Translations under genes and position numbers: made by a program | Origin: Bacillota bacterium | Lineage (GTDB): Bacteria > Bacillota > Bacilli > Bacillales > Cytobacillaceae | Length of the DNA stretch: 54,918 bases | Assembly: GCA_030705955.1 (NCBI GenBank) | Contig: JAUZPL010000024.1 | Coordinates: 1-54,918 of the forward strand | Direction of reading: 5' to 3' | Part shown: in pieces, positions 1 to 7,792 of the stretch | Layout: every line of letters starts with the position of its first letter | How positions within the stretch are numbered: the first letter of the stretch is position 1 | Notes under the pieces: generated by a model | The model's input: only the letters and a program-made list of their open reading frames with translations | Told to the model about the DNA's origin: nothing | The model's database searches: none

Positions 1-111
1 AGGCTCTACCCTGAAAACCCCCTTACGGCTAAAAAGGCAAAAAAAGGGAGGGGGGTTAAGGGCAAAGTGTAATTTTTTTAAAAATTGCCCATACTTTGTT
101 TGTGAATGCAA

Positions 112-1335
112 TTAGGCACTAGTTTTTTGAAGATCGACTTCATAACCTAGTGTCTTTAATTTTTTTACAGCCCTTCTTACAAGTGTTTCTTCTCTTCGTT
201 TGTCAAAAAAATCTGCACCTAGCTCTCGGTAAGTTTCTCTCTTCTTTAACAAGTTATAAACGATTTTAATCACAGCGTGTCCAATCGCAATGGCAGCTCG
301 ATTTTTTCCTCGTCTTGAAGCTATTCGATGGTATTTCGATGTTAAGAAATTTGGTTCTTTTATTCGCCCAATGCAATGACCAACTTCAACTAAAGTGCTT
401 CGAAGATATTTGTTTCCTTTGCGAGTCTTCGCTGGCTTTTTTTTTCCTGCACTTTCCCGATGTCCAGGTGTCATTCCTGCCCATGAAGCCATATGATCAC
501 CAGAGGGGAATCGGTCCATATTAGTACCGAGTTCTGCCAGTAAATGTTCAGCTGAGCGACGTCCGACACCTGGAATAGTCATAAGAAGTTCAATATCTTC
601 TTCATGGATACTTAAACGTTTTTCAACCTCTTTATCAAGGTACTTTATTTGTTCATCAATAAAATCCAAATGTTTAAGTTGAAGTTCCCACATTAATTGT
701 TGGTGCGGACCGATAATTCCAGTCAAGGCATATTCTAATTGGTCCTTTTTTTTCTTTAAATTTCCTTGGGCGAGTTGGGCTAATTTTGCAGGATCTGTTT
801 CTCCGTTAATCATTGCCTCTATCATCATTCTTCCTGAAACTCCTACCACCGAACTTGCAACCGAGCCAAGCTTGATATTGGCTCCCTCTAATACCTTTTG
901 TAATCGATTGACTTCTCGTGTACGTTCTTCTACTAAACTTCGACGATACCGTACAAGTTCACGAAGTTCACGTTGATCACGTGAGGGAATAAAACTTGCT
1001 TTAAGAAGACCATGACGTAAGAGATCTGTAATCCATTCTGCATCCTTTACATCAGTCTTTCTACCAGGAACTGCCTTAATGTGCTGAGCATTTACAATAA
1101 GCAAATTTAAATCGACACATTCAAGAACATTGTAGACAGGCTTCCAGTAAACACTGGTGCTTTCCATCGCAACATCCGTACAATGATGACCTTTTATCCA
1201 GTCAAGCAGATGAAGAAGATCATGAGTCATTGTTCCGAAGGTGCGTATTTCTTTCTCAGTGGGCGTTATAATACAACCCACAATCTTATCCTTGTGAATA
1301 TCTAATCCACAAGCATATGGAACCATTACCTTCAT
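112..1335 (-). mobile_element. IS110-family transposase
   Basis: 407-residue DEDD-type recombinase that moves IS110 elements, acting on DNA with an RNA guide in characterised members. The N-terminus (CGLDIHKDKI) carries the first acidic residue of the RuvC-like domain, and AMESTSVYWKPVY and the KTDVKDAEW block follow as in this family. The C-terminal Transposase_20 part (LLMTIPGVGRRSAEHLLAELG, then FPSGDHMASWAGMTPG) holds the conserved serine region. The start is ATG with GAGGTG 9 bases upstream. The ORF looks full length and intact, so the element may be active. The exact element ends were not identified. Flanking sequence on the 5' side (1336-1540) is unusually GC-rich and structured for this window. 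Confidence 0.93.
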
Positions 1336-1379
1336 TGACTAACACCTCAATTATTAAAGGATTACGGTTGGTGCAACAA

Positions 1380-1540
1380 CCTATTTAACGGGCAATCTAC
1401 CCTGCGTACTTCCAAAAAGGAGCAACAATCATATGTGCACCAGGCGTTGGGGTCCGTCTGTTACTAGAGCTCGCAGCATCACAGAGCCTCGACCTCTCGA
1501 CGCCAACCGCAATACCTTTATTGCCAGAGGAGAATAGTTT
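1380..1540 (-). ncRNA. Candidate IS110 bridge RNA region
   Basis: Non-coding flank on the 5' side of the IS110 transposase, more GC-rich than its surroundings. It can fold: GCGTTGG (about 1444-1450) pairs with CCAACCGC (about 1503-1510) with one bulged C, an inner GGTC/GACC pair is possible, and GCTC/GAGC forms a further short stem. In characterised IS110 elements a bridge RNA is encoded in the non-coding end next to the transposase gene. Here that role is inferred from position and structure only, and the ends are approximate. Confidence 0.4.
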
Positions 1541-1616
1541 TCATTCATAGATGTGCAAATTTTTTTGCATGGATGTCTGTTATAACTGAATGTTGATTTC
1601 ACAGTGCTTGAAAAAT

Positions 1617-1800
1617 AAACGAAAAAATCCCGTTTAAATTGGAAATACTCATATTTCCTTAAAAATAAAGGAAGTTTTTCCGTTTATATTATCCAAATCT
1701 TTGGATTTTGTCTTATTTAGAGCAGTTAATCGGAATATCTCTGCTTATATCTGCTTCTTAAGCCTCCACTATATACATTAGCCGGAAATTCTCCGTCTAT
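1617..1800. repeat. Cluster of short palindromic units (gene-free stretch)
   Basis: No gene is seen between 1541 and 1885. The stretch contains several short palindromes in a row: AAACG/CGTTT (1617-1635), GGAAATA-CTCA-TATTTCC (1641-1658), ATCCAAA-TC-TTTGGAT (about 1690-1705), and several GGAA...TCCG-type units near 1668-1685, 1730-1745 and 1781-1798. It resembles a dispersed intergenic repeat of short imperfect palindromes, or decayed ends of mobile elements. It lies between two insertion-sequence remnants. Confidence 0.45.
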
Positions 1801-1885
1801 GAATTCTGATACCTACACGAAAATCAACAATGAATAATTAACGGGCCTAAATTTAAAGAAAAATAGAAAATTTAAGAAAACAAAA

Positions 1886-2187
1886 GATGCGCTAATTCAC
1901 TCTGACCAAGGAGCTCACTATACACACCCTGGGTTCCAAAAGTTAGTAAAAAAACTAGGGCTACGCCAATCAATGTCAAGAGAGGAAACTGTTGGGATAA
2001 TGCCCCCCAAGAATCATTTTTTGGGCATTTCAAAGATGAGGCATACACAAAGCCATGTGAGACTTTGGATGAATTAAAACATGAGATTAAACAGTATATG
2101 GCGTATTACAATCACTACAGATATCAATGGAATTTAAAAAAGATGACCCCTGTTCAATACAGAGATCATCTTCTTAAAACTGCCTAG
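1886..2187 (+). pseudogene. IS3-family transposase C-terminal fragment, frameshifted
   Basis: Conceptual translation gives HSDQGAHYTHPGFQKL...GLRQSMSR. After a frameshift near 1982 it continues as GNCWDNAPQESFFGHFKDE...YRYQWNLKKMTPVQYRDHL, ending at a TAG. This is the C-terminal half of the DDE integrase domain (OrfB) of IS3-type elements, including the last D and E regions. The N-terminal half and orfA are missing, and the break falls in the AGAGAGG run. It is therefore a dead remnant, not an active element. Confidence 0.88.
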
Positions 2188-2273
2188 GCTTTTTTTAAAA
2201 TTTCCTTTACAAAGGGTAGACTTTAATAATCAGAGGTTATTCTTTTATTTCTTAAAATAAGAATTTGACTTTT

Positions 2274-2405
2274 TTATTTCTTAAAAGGCTGTAATCCTCG
2301 TCTTTTAATTTCTTCCTTTAACATCTTAATCCATTCTTTTTCTACTCCCGTTTTCAATGCATCCCGATACGAAACAACCAAAAGTTCGTTACTCATAATT
2401 TTCAT
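2274..2405 (-). CDS. sda: Sporulation histidine kinase inhibitor Sda
   Basis: 43-residue protein beginning MKIMSNELLVVSYRDAL and containing EWIKMLKEEIKRRGL, which matches the two-helix hairpin of Sda (SDELL..SY...A and IEL...EIKRR in B. subtilis). Sda binds the dimerisation domain of KinA-type sporulation kinases and blocks autophosphorylation, delaying sporulation when replication is disturbed. The start is ATG preceded by GGGGAGG with good spacing; a second in-frame ATG at codon 4 is possible. The gene stands alone. In B. subtilis sda is controlled through DnaA boxes, but no clear TTATCCACA-type box was seen in the roughly 200 bases upstream here. Confidence 0.85.
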   Translation of the reverse strand: MKIMSNELLVVSYRDALKTGVEKEWIKMLKEEIKRRGLQPFKK

Positions 2406-2642
2406 TACTGAATGCCTCCCCTAAGGAAATGGATTAAATATTTAGTTTTTTATATTATAATGGTTTTTCCTCTATTTGAAAACTATAAAACGCAAAATTT
2501 TTTTTATTTTTAAATTAAACTATACTTTAGAAAAACACATAACTAATAGAAGGGGGAAAATATAATTAAAGGAAATAGGTTGCGAACCCCACTATCAATT
2601 TATATACTTATGGTTGTACATATAATGAAAGGATGTTAAATA

Positions 2643-2846
2643 ATGATTCACTTAACATGGCACGACCGTCCAACTGTAAAACAAGTAAAATGCTTTCATA
2701 CTGACGCAAAAAAGTATATAGTCAACATGGCATTAACAATTGGTAAAATGTACGAAGTGAAAAATGAAACTGAAGAGTTTTATTTTATTATTGATAATAC
2801 TGGAAAAGTAGGCGGATTTTATAAAGAATATTTTCAAGAAGCCTAA
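2643..2846 (+). CDS. Small conserved Bacillaceae protein (possibly DUF6501)
   Basis: 67-residue soluble protein starting MIHLTWHDRPTVKQVKC and ending GGFYKEYFQEA. It has no signal peptide or membrane segment. The pattern of short beta strands (KMYEVKNETEEFYFIIDNTG) suggests a small barrel-like fold. From memory it looks like the DUF6501 group of small Bacillus proteins, whose function is unknown; this assignment is tentative. The ribosome binding site GAAAGGATG lies just upstream, and a perfect hairpin follows the stop, so it is a real monocistronic gene. Confidence 0.75.
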   Translation: MIHLTWHDRPTVKQVKCFHTDAKKYIVNMALTIGKMYEVKNETEEFYFIIDNTGKVGGFYKEYFQEA

Positions 2847-2848
2847 GA

Positions 2849-2883
2849 AAAGGACTGCCATAGAACCTTTACGGCAGTCCTTT
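2849..2883 (+). terminator. Terminator after the 67-residue gene
   Basis: AAAGGACTGCC and GGCAGTCCTTT form a perfect 11-base-pair stem with a 13-base loop just after the stop codon. The T-tract is short. Confidence 0.75.
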
Positions 2884-2910
2884 ATCTATAATGGAGAGAG
2901 GGGAAAGGAA

Positions 2911-3498
2911 ATGCCACTTTGGAGTGAATTGTTTAAACTGGAGGGGAAATCGGTGCAATTAATCCCGATGGAAACCATTCATATAGACGGTTTGTGGGAA
3001 GCTGCAAAGCCTGATGAAATTTGGTCATTTATGGCAACAAAGGTTCGAAATCAAGAAGAGTTGGAAAGTATGCTAACTAAAGCAATTCATAACAGGGATC
3101 AAGGGTTAGAGTATCCATTTGTTGTGATGGATAAATCCAATAAGATTATTGGAAGCACTCGATTCTTAGATATCTATCCTCAAAATAATAGTCTTGAAAT
3201 AGGTTGGACTTGGTATCATCCATCTGTTTGGAGATCAAGTGTTAATACGGAATGCAAATTTCTCCTTTTGGAGCATGCCTTTGAAAAATGGGATATAAAT
3301 AGAGTTCAGCTAAAAACGGATTCACGAAATATTCGTTCACAAAATGCCATTACCCGCATAGGAGCGGTCAAGGAAGGGACACTCAGGAAGGATCGGGTCA
3401 TTTCAGACGGTTATACTCGAGATACTGTCTTTTATAGTATTCTGAAGGAAGAATGGCCACTAGTTAAAGAAAAATTACGACAAAAATTAGCGGAGTAA
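2911..3498 (+). CDS. GNAT-family N-acetyltransferase (RimJ/RimL type)
   Basis: 195-residue acyltransferase-fold protein. LEGKSVQLIPMETIHIDGLWE is the usual first strand and helix of RimJ/RimL-like GNATs, and SLEIGWTWYHPSVWRSSVNTEC with ALEWDINRV-like text (FEKWDINRVQLKTDSRN) is the acetyl-CoA binding half. It probably transfers an acetyl group to a small amine or a protein N-terminus; the substrate cannot be read from sequence. The usual (R/Q)xxGxG/A loop is replaced by WRSSVN, so the acetyl-CoA loop is atypical. The start ATG has AGGGGAAAGG upstream. It is monocistronic, with a hairpin terminator directly after the stop. Confidence 0.8.
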   Translation: MPLWSELFKLEGKSVQLIPMETIHIDGLWEAAKPDEIWSFMATKVRNQEELESMLTKAIHNRDQGLEYPFVVMDKSNKIIGSTRFLDIYPQNNSLEIGWTWYHPSVWRSSVNTECKFLLLEHAFEKWDINRVQLKTDSRNIRSQNAITRIGAVKEGTLRKDRVISDGYTRDTVFYSILKEEWPLVKEKLRQKLAE

Positions 3499-3502
3499 AT
3501 GA

Positions 3503-3534
3503 AAAACTGCTTAGTAAAAAAACTAAGCAGTTTT
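3503..3534. terminator. Bidirectional terminator between GNAT and YhcN-like genes
   Basis: AAAACTGCTTAG pairs perfectly with CTAAGCAGTTTT across an 8-base A-rich loop, with T-rich flanks in both directions. It serves two convergent genes. Confidence 0.85.
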
Positions 3535-3541
3535 ATGTTTT

Positions 3542-4105
3542 TTACTGTTTTAAATTTGGGAAAATCCGTTGAACTGTATTTGAAAATTCATTAAAAAGCC
3601 CAGAAACTGGTCTTCCTGATCTAATATCTTTAGCATAGCCTGTCATTCGATGATAAAAATCAGGGTTTACTGATATATAAACATTATTGATACTAGGGTC
3701 AACAGATTTTACTCTGTTTGAAATTTTCTTTTTTATTTTTTGGGTTAATTTTGTGCCGGCATTGTTAGCTAATTTTGCAGCAACATACGCATTATTGTCA
3801 GTTACGATAACGTTGGCAGAATCCACCTCACGAAGGTCGGTAACTCTTTTAGCCGCATGATCGGCAACCCTCATTCTGGATTGATTATTCCCTACAAAAT
3901 TACCGTCACGGTTATTGTAACGAACGTCTGTTGCATTTGGGTTTGTCACTGCAGGGCCAGTATTTCTTGGATTATAGTTAACCCTAGTAGGCTCCATTCC
4001 GTTTCGATTTCGGTATGCTACATTGTCATTTACATTACTCTTTGTACATCCCGTAACAAAAATACCAAGCAGTAGGGAAGCAATAATGACCAATTTAAAC
4101 TTCAT
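3542..4105 (-). CDS. YhcN/YlaJ-family sporulation lipoprotein
   Basis: 187-residue lipoprotein. The signal peptide MKFKLVIIASLLLGIFVTGC ends in a VTGC lipobox with the lipidated Cys at residue 20. An Asn-rich linker follows, then a YhcN/YlaJ domain (VADHAAKRVTDLREVDSANV...NNAYVAAKL...ISNRVKSVDPSINNVYISVNPD). Family members are forespore-made lipoproteins of the inner spore membrane that affect germination or outgrowth. The start chosen is the ATG 11 bases after AGGAG. Upstream in-frame starts exist (one ATG lies 9 bases earlier), but that ATG sits too close to the Shine-Dalgarno and upstream starts would bury the signal peptide. It is convergent with the GNAT gene and shares its terminator. 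Confidence 0.87.
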   Translation of the reverse strand: MKFKLVIIASLLLGIFVTGCTKSNVNDNVAYRNRNGMEPTRVNYNPRNTGPAVTNPNATDVRYNNRDGNFVGNNQSRMRVADHAAKRVTDLREVDSANVIVTDNNAYVAAKLANNAGTKLTQKIKKKISNRVKSVDPSINNVYISVNPDFYHRMTGYAKDIRSGRPVSGLFNEFSNTVQRIFPNLKQ

Positions 4106-4195
4106 TCTATCCATCACTCCTTTATTATTGTTCAAAGATAGAATTCCATTTGTGTAAAATTATATTCGTTAAAGAAGATGTTAAAATAAAACAAA

Positions 4196-4224
4196 AAAAG
4201 AAGCATTTGTACAATGCTTCTTTT
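4196..4224 (-). terminator. Terminator of yidC
   Basis: AAAAGAAGCATT and AATGCTTCTTTT form a 12-base-pair stem with a 5-base loop. The minus-strand transcript ends in a long U-run. Confidence 0.88.
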
Positions 4225-4230
4225 AAGAGC

Positions 4231-5010
4231 TTATTTTTGTGTTGATTTTATTTCTTCTTTTTTCGAGAAGTAAAGTTTTTGACTGATAAGAGTTTGAATG
4301 ATTAAAAATGTTCCACCGACAGCCCAATAAACAGGAAGTGCTGCAGGTGATTTTAATGAAAACATTACAATCATAATAGGAGACATAAGCCCCATATATT
4401 TCATTTGTTGTTGCTGCTGTGAAGGCATTGTTGTTTGTGATACCTTAAATTGAAGATAATAAACCACACCAGCAATCAAGGTAATGATAATATCAGGATG
4501 TCCAAGATTAAACCATAAAAAATGGTGGGTTGAAATATCTTTTGAACCGCGAATGGCATAGTAGAAACCTGTTAAAATTGGCATTTGTATCACTAATGGT
4601 AAACACCCCATGTTCATAGGGTTAACACCATGTTTTTGATAAAGCTTCATCATTTCCTGTTGAAGTTCCTGTTTCTTCTTAGGATCCTTTTCAGTTTTTA
4701 TTTTCTTTTGAATAGCATCCATCTCAGGCTTTAATCCATCCATTTTTACCTTCATACCCATTTGGGTCTTGTATTGTCTGAGCATAAGAGGCATAAGGAT
4801 TAATCGAATAAGAATGGTTATCACAACAATTGACAGACCATAACTTCCAAATAATACTTGGGCTAATGCTTTAATTGAGTATGAAAATGGACTTACAAAA
4901 TAGTGATGGAAAAATCCTGAATTACTACCTTGAGCAGAACATGCAGATAGTAAAATTGTACTTAATACTAAAAGAATAATTAATGTGATAGAAGAGCGTT
5001 TGATTTTCAT
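4231..5010 (-). CDS. yidC: Membrane protein insertase YidC (YidC2/YqjG type, lipoprotein)
   Basis: 259-residue Oxa1/YidC insertase that places membrane proteins into the cytoplasmic membrane, with SecYEG or alone. A lipoprotein signal (LLVLSTILLSAC, Cys 24) is followed by five membrane segments. The conserved LIRLILMPLMLRQ carries the hydrophilic-groove arginine, then comes the charged cytoplasmic loop (KMDGLKPEMDAIQKKIK...) and MNMGCLPLVIQMPILTGFYYAI. The length fits the Gram-positive form. AGGAGG lies 3-8 bases before the ATG. Immediately upstream is a MifM-like leader ORF, and its 3' end can pair with this Shine-Dalgarno (5012-5021 with 5050-5059). This gene is therefore probably the back-up insertase induced when the main insertase is limiting. 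Confidence 0.93.
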   Translation of the reverse strand: MKIKRSSITLIILLVLSTILLSACSAQGSNSGFFHHYFVSPFSYSIKALAQVLFGSYGLSIVVITILIRLILMPLMLRQYKTQMGMKVKMDGLKPEMDAIQKKIKTEKDPKKKQELQQEMMKLYQKHGVNPMNMGCLPLVIQMPILTGFYYAIRGSKDISTHHFLWFNLGHPDIIITLIAGVVYYLQFKVSQTTMPSQQQQQMKYMGLMSPIMIVMFSLKSPAALPVYWAVGGTFLIIQTLISQKLYFSKKEEIKSTQK

Positions 5011-5011
5011 A

Positions 5012-5059
5012 TTTCCTCCTGATTTTTAAGTATTTAGGTTTAAGTAAGGCAGTAGGAAA
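5012..5059 (-). promoter_or_regulatory. Shine-Dalgarno-sequestering stem of yidC
   Basis: On the minus strand CAGGAGGAAA (5012-5021), the yidC ribosome binding site, can pair with TTTCCTACTG (5050-5059) inside the last codons of the leader ORF; 9 of 10 positions pair. A ribosome stalled on the leader just before this segment would keep it unpaired and expose the yidC start. Pairing is seen directly; the switch is inferred from the mifM-yidC2 system of B. subtilis. Confidence 0.75.
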
Positions 5060-5330
5060 CAGGTCCATCAGAATCATCTCTCGAGGATTTTTTTCTACGA
5101 ATATATTTAATAATCCGTATTAAGATAAAGTTTCCATTCAAACGGCTTTTTTTCTTATAAAAAAATAATGGATGAATAATTTTTGTATTCACGTGGTCAG
5201 ACAAGGATCCAAAAAATGAATATTCAACATTCCATGCCCATAGGAATTTTAAAGTTATTCCAATATATATACTGATATAAAGAGTATTTAAGGCATTAAT
5301 GTCGGAAATATCGATAATCATCTGAAACAA
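5040..5330 (-). CDS. MifM-like ribosome-arrest leader peptide
   Basis: 96-residue leader ORF ending 29 bases before yidC. The start is TTG with GAGGTG 7-9 bases upstream; the first ATG (codon 4) has no Shine-Dalgarno. One N-terminal membrane segment (about residues 13-33, NALNTLYISIYIGITLKFLW) is followed by a basic tail RIIKYIRRKK (72-81) and an acidic patch DDSDG (85-89), then seven residues to the stop. B. subtilis MifM (95 residues, upstream of yidC2) has the same order: N-terminal membrane segment, RIxxWIR, acidic patch near the C-terminus. MifM stalls ribosomes unless inserted into the membrane, so it senses insertase capacity. Overall identity is low, as expected for arrest peptides, so the call rests on position, layout and the overlapping anti-Shine-Dalgarno stem. 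Confidence 0.72.
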   Translation of the reverse strand: MFQMIIDISDINALNTLYISIYIGITLKFLWAWNVEYSFFGSLSDHVNTKIIHPLFFYKKKSRLNGNFILIRIIKYIRRKKSSRDDSDGPVSYCLT

Positions 5331-5440
5331 AATTATTCACCTCACTTTTTGGCCATGATAAGAGTATAAAGGAGATGAGCGAAAGAATCAATTTAAACTA
5401 TTAAGAATGACATAAATACGTAATTTCTCCAAAAATTAAA

Positions 5441-5464
5441 AAAACTGCCGTAATCGACAGTTTT
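5441..5464 (-). terminator. Terminator of bioY
   Basis: On the minus strand AAAACTGTCG-ATTA-CGGCAGTTTT forms a 10-base-pair stem with one G-U pair, followed by a T-run, immediately after the bioY stop. Confidence 0.85.
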
Positions 5465-5469
5465 AAAAA

Positions 5470-6048
5470 CTAAGCAGATTTTTTTTTAGAAAAACTATTA
5501 GAACTTAATAGTTTAGCAGTTACTAATCTTTTACGGACAGTAACACCAATCCACGCTGCTAATGCTGCTTTAATAAGACCTACAATAATAAATGGGGTAA
5601 ATCCACCAGTAAAAGCACCAGCCCAAGATAGGTGAGCAGCAACCTTAAGCCATGCCGTACCAATTAGTAATGTAACGAACATCCCAATTATATTAGAAAT
5701 AAGTGCGTGAACAAATCGGAAAGAGTTTTTTTCTAAATAGTATCCAATAATAAAGGCTGTAGGAATAAAACCAACCAAGTATCCACCAGTTGGTCCAAAA
5801 AGTGCAGAGATACCACTAGAAAATTGAGCAAAAACTGGTATGCCGGCGCATCCAATAGCGAGATAAACAAGTACAGAAAGTGTACCAAAACGTGAGCCAA
5901 GTATGGTAGCTGCTAGACCGATGGCAAGAGTTTGTCCTGTAATGGGTACAAGTGGAAGCGGAATGGTTACTTGAGCAAGAATCCCGATAATTGATGCAAA
6001 TAAGGCTGAAATAATCATTGTACGTAGTTTTTGTTGTTCTTTATTCAT
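5470..6048 (-). CDS. bioY: Biotin transporter BioY (ECF S component)
   Basis: 192-residue membrane protein that binds biotin and works with the shared EcfAA'T energy module, which is not encoded in the window. BioY signatures include ALFASIIGILAQVTIPLPLVPITGQT near the N-terminus, LGSRFGTLSVLVYLAIGCAGIPVF, and GPTGGYLVGFIPTAFIIGY. About six membrane helices fill the length, which is normal for the family. It is a single gene between its own terminator and a BirA-type operator at 6070-6101, so it should be repressed by biotin-loaded BirA. Confidence 0.95.
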   Translation of the reverse strand: MNKEQQKLRTMIISALFASIIGILAQVTIPLPLVPITGQTLAIGLAATILGSRFGTLSVLVYLAIGCAGIPVFAQFSSGISALFGPTGGYLVGFIPTAFIIGYYLEKNSFRFVHALISNIIGMFVTLLIGTAWLKVAAHLSWAGAFTGGFTPFIIVGLIKAALAAWIGVTVRKRLVTAKLLSSNSFSKKKSA

Positions 6049-6069
6049 TTGTTTATTCCCCCTGACTAT

Positions 6070-6101
6070 ATGTTAACCTAATTTATATATTGGTTGACAA
6101 T
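6070..6101. promoter_or_regulatory. BirA operator upstream of bioY
   Basis: TGTTAACC (6071-6078), 13 bases, then GGTTGACA (6092-6099) form an inverted repeat of the BirA type known from Bacillus biotin genes (TTGTTAACC...GGTTAACAA). It sits 22-53 bases before the bioY start and overlaps its likely promoter (TTGTCA on the minus strand). Confidence 0.8.
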
Positions 6102-6144
6102 TAAACTTTATAATTTCTATTGAAGGTTGTCAAGTAATCAAAAA

Positions 6145-6164
6145 AAGAACCTTGGAAGGTCCTT
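6145..6164 (-). terminator. Terminator of the CcdA-like gene
   Basis: On the minus strand AAGGACCTT and AAGGTTCTT pair (one G-U) and are followed by seven Ts. The stem begins at the stop codon. Confidence 0.75.
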
Positions 6165-6899
6165 TTAATTTCCCCAATATGTGATAGTGTCAAGTAATCC
6201 AATGATTATTAAAAAGATACCTGCGCATTTCTGAACGATTGCTCCCAATTTTCTGCTTTTTTTCAATAGAACACCATCTATTCCGATAAACCAAATAATA
6301 AACATAAAAACGATTAGTGGGAGAGAAGTACCAATTGCAAATATCAAAGGTAAAATAGCACCATAGGATGAATTTAAGACAATAGGCATTAAGGTAAGAA
6401 AGAAAAGGACAAACATGGTTGGACAAAAAGCAATTGAAAAGCTTATCCCCATCAAGAAGGATCCCCAAAGTCCTCTTCCATCTTTTTGTGTTATATGAGA
6501 TGTCATTATACTTATCCAATTTAATTTAAATAAACCTATTAAAAATAATCCTATAAAAATAATAAATGGTCCCATTAATTTCCGAAACAATTCAAAGAAA
6601 TGGGTGATCTTTGTCTGGAATGGGTGGCCTATTAACCAAACTGCAAGACCTAAAGAAGAAAAAACAATCATTTTACCTAAAATAAAACAAAGAGTTTCGA
6701 GCCATTGTTCCTTTGTTTGTAAACTTTTATTTCCGTAATAAGTGATAGCGCTAATGTTTCCAGTTAGTTGACAAGGAGCAAGGGCGCCAATTAATCCAAG
6801 CAAAAAAGCTGCAAGGATAGGAATTTTAGTTGTTTCATTTAATAGTACAAGAAATGGGCTACTTAAGAAATTACTTATTGCACTTAATAAACTATACAT
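6165..6899 (-). CDS. CcdA/DsbD-like membrane protein
   Basis: 244-residue membrane protein with six or seven hydrophobic segments. GALAPCQLTGN (Cys about 43) and SIAFCPTMFVLF (Cys about 161) are the paired cysteine motifs of the DsbD/CcdA transmembrane domain. In that fold two cysteines in separate helices pass reducing equivalents from cytoplasmic thioredoxin to the outside, for example for cytochrome c maturation or copper handling. Some databases label such proteins as sulfite exporter TauE/SafE-like, so the exact partner is uncertain. ATG start; it is monocistronic and ends in its own terminator. Confidence 0.75.
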   Translation of the reverse strand: MYSLLSAISNFLSSPFLVLLNETTKIPILAAFLLGLIGALAPCQLTGNISAITYYGNKSLQTKEQWLETLCFILGKMIVFSSLGLAVWLIGHPFQTKITHFFELFRKLMGPFIIFIGLFLIGLFKLNWISIMTSHITQKDGRGLWGSFLMGISFSIAFCPTMFVLFFLTLMPIVLNSSYGAILPLIFAIGTSLPLIVFMFIIWFIGIDGVLLKKSRKLGAIVQKCAGIFLIIIGLLDTITYWGN

Positions 6900-7001
6900 T
6901 TTTTCACCTATCTTTCATAAAAAAACATCTTAAATTAACTTCAAGCTACTTTAAATGTATCAAAAAAGTATGCAGATTTTTATTTTTTCACAATATAGTA
7001 A

Positions 7002-7032
7002 AAAATGCTGCACTTTGATTGTGCAGCATTTT
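7002..7032 (-). terminator. Terminator of pflBA
   Basis: AAAATGCTGCAC pairs perfectly with GTGCAGCATTTT across a 7-base loop. The minus-strand transcript continues into a T-run, just after pflA. Confidence 0.9.
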
Positions 7033-7039
7033 AAAATGG

Positions 7040-7792
7040 TTATTTTACTGCAAAATTCCTACTCCAATGTTTTGTTAACATCTCTTCGGCAAATGCAACC
7101 TGTTCCTCATTCGGAGGATCAATATTTTTCAAAGAATATTCATAACCAAGTGTTTCCCATTTGTAAATTCCAAGCTTATGGTAGGGGAGAATTTCTATTT
7201 TCTGAACATTTTGAAGTGTCCCTATAAATTCTCCTAACTTTTGTAAATCATCGGGATCATTCGTTATATCAGGAACTAATACATGACGGATCCATACTGG
7301 AATATTCATTTCAGACAAAAACCTAGCAAAATCTAAAATATGGTCATTTACCATTCCAGTTAATTTTATATGTTTTTGTCGATTTATATGTTTCAAATCA
7401 AGCAAAATTAGATCAGTATATTGAAGTAACTCCTTTAATTGATCCAAAAATAGCTTTGAACTTGAAAAACATCCTCCAGATGAATCAATTGTTGTATGAA
7501 TCCCATTCTTTTTGCATTCTTTAAATAACTCAAGCAAGAACGGGATTTGTAATAGGGGTTCCCCTCCGCTTACTGTGATGCCACCGCCAGAGGCTTGGAT
7601 AAAGGGAAGATAGCTCATAAAATCATTCATTATTTCGGAAATAGACATTTGTTTGCCAGTTCCGATTTCCCATGTGTCAGCATTATGGCAAAACTGGCAA
7701 CGTAATAGGCACCCTTGGGTAAAAATAATATAACGAATTCCTGGTCCGTCAACTGTCCCAAATGTTTCAATTGAATGAATATTTCCGTACAT
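7040..7792 (-). CDS. pflA: Pyruvate formate-lyase activating enzyme
   Basis: 250-residue radical-SAM enzyme that uses SAM and a [4Fe-4S] cluster to install the glycyl radical on PflB. The cluster motif CLLRCQFC (Cys 28, 32, 35) follows TVDGPGIRYIIFTQG, and VSGGEPLLQ is the SAM-binding GGE motif. The longer ORF starts at 7849, but AAAGGGG sits 9 bases before the ATG at 7792, which gives the usual family N-terminus MYGNIHSIETFGT. It lies 78 bases after pflB on the same strand and ends at a strong terminator, so the two form an operon under the Fnr promoter upstream of pflB. Confidence 0.95.
   Translation of the reverse strand: MYGNIHSIETFGTVDGPGIRYIIFTQGCLLRCQFCHNADTWEIGTGKQMSISEIMNDFMSYLPFIQASGGGITVSGGEPLLQIPFLLELFKECKKNGIHTTIDSSGGCFSSSKLFLDQLKELLQYTDLILLDLKHINRQKHIKLTGMVNDHILDFARFLSEMNIPVWIRHVLVPDITNDPDDLQKLGEFIGTLQNVQKIEILPYHKLGIYKWETLGYEYSLKNIDPPNEEQVAFAEEMLTKHWSRNFAVK

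Noticed and set aside
2406-2642. DnaA boxes controlling sda
   Set aside because: No TTATCCACA-like sequence on either strand was found in this stretch.
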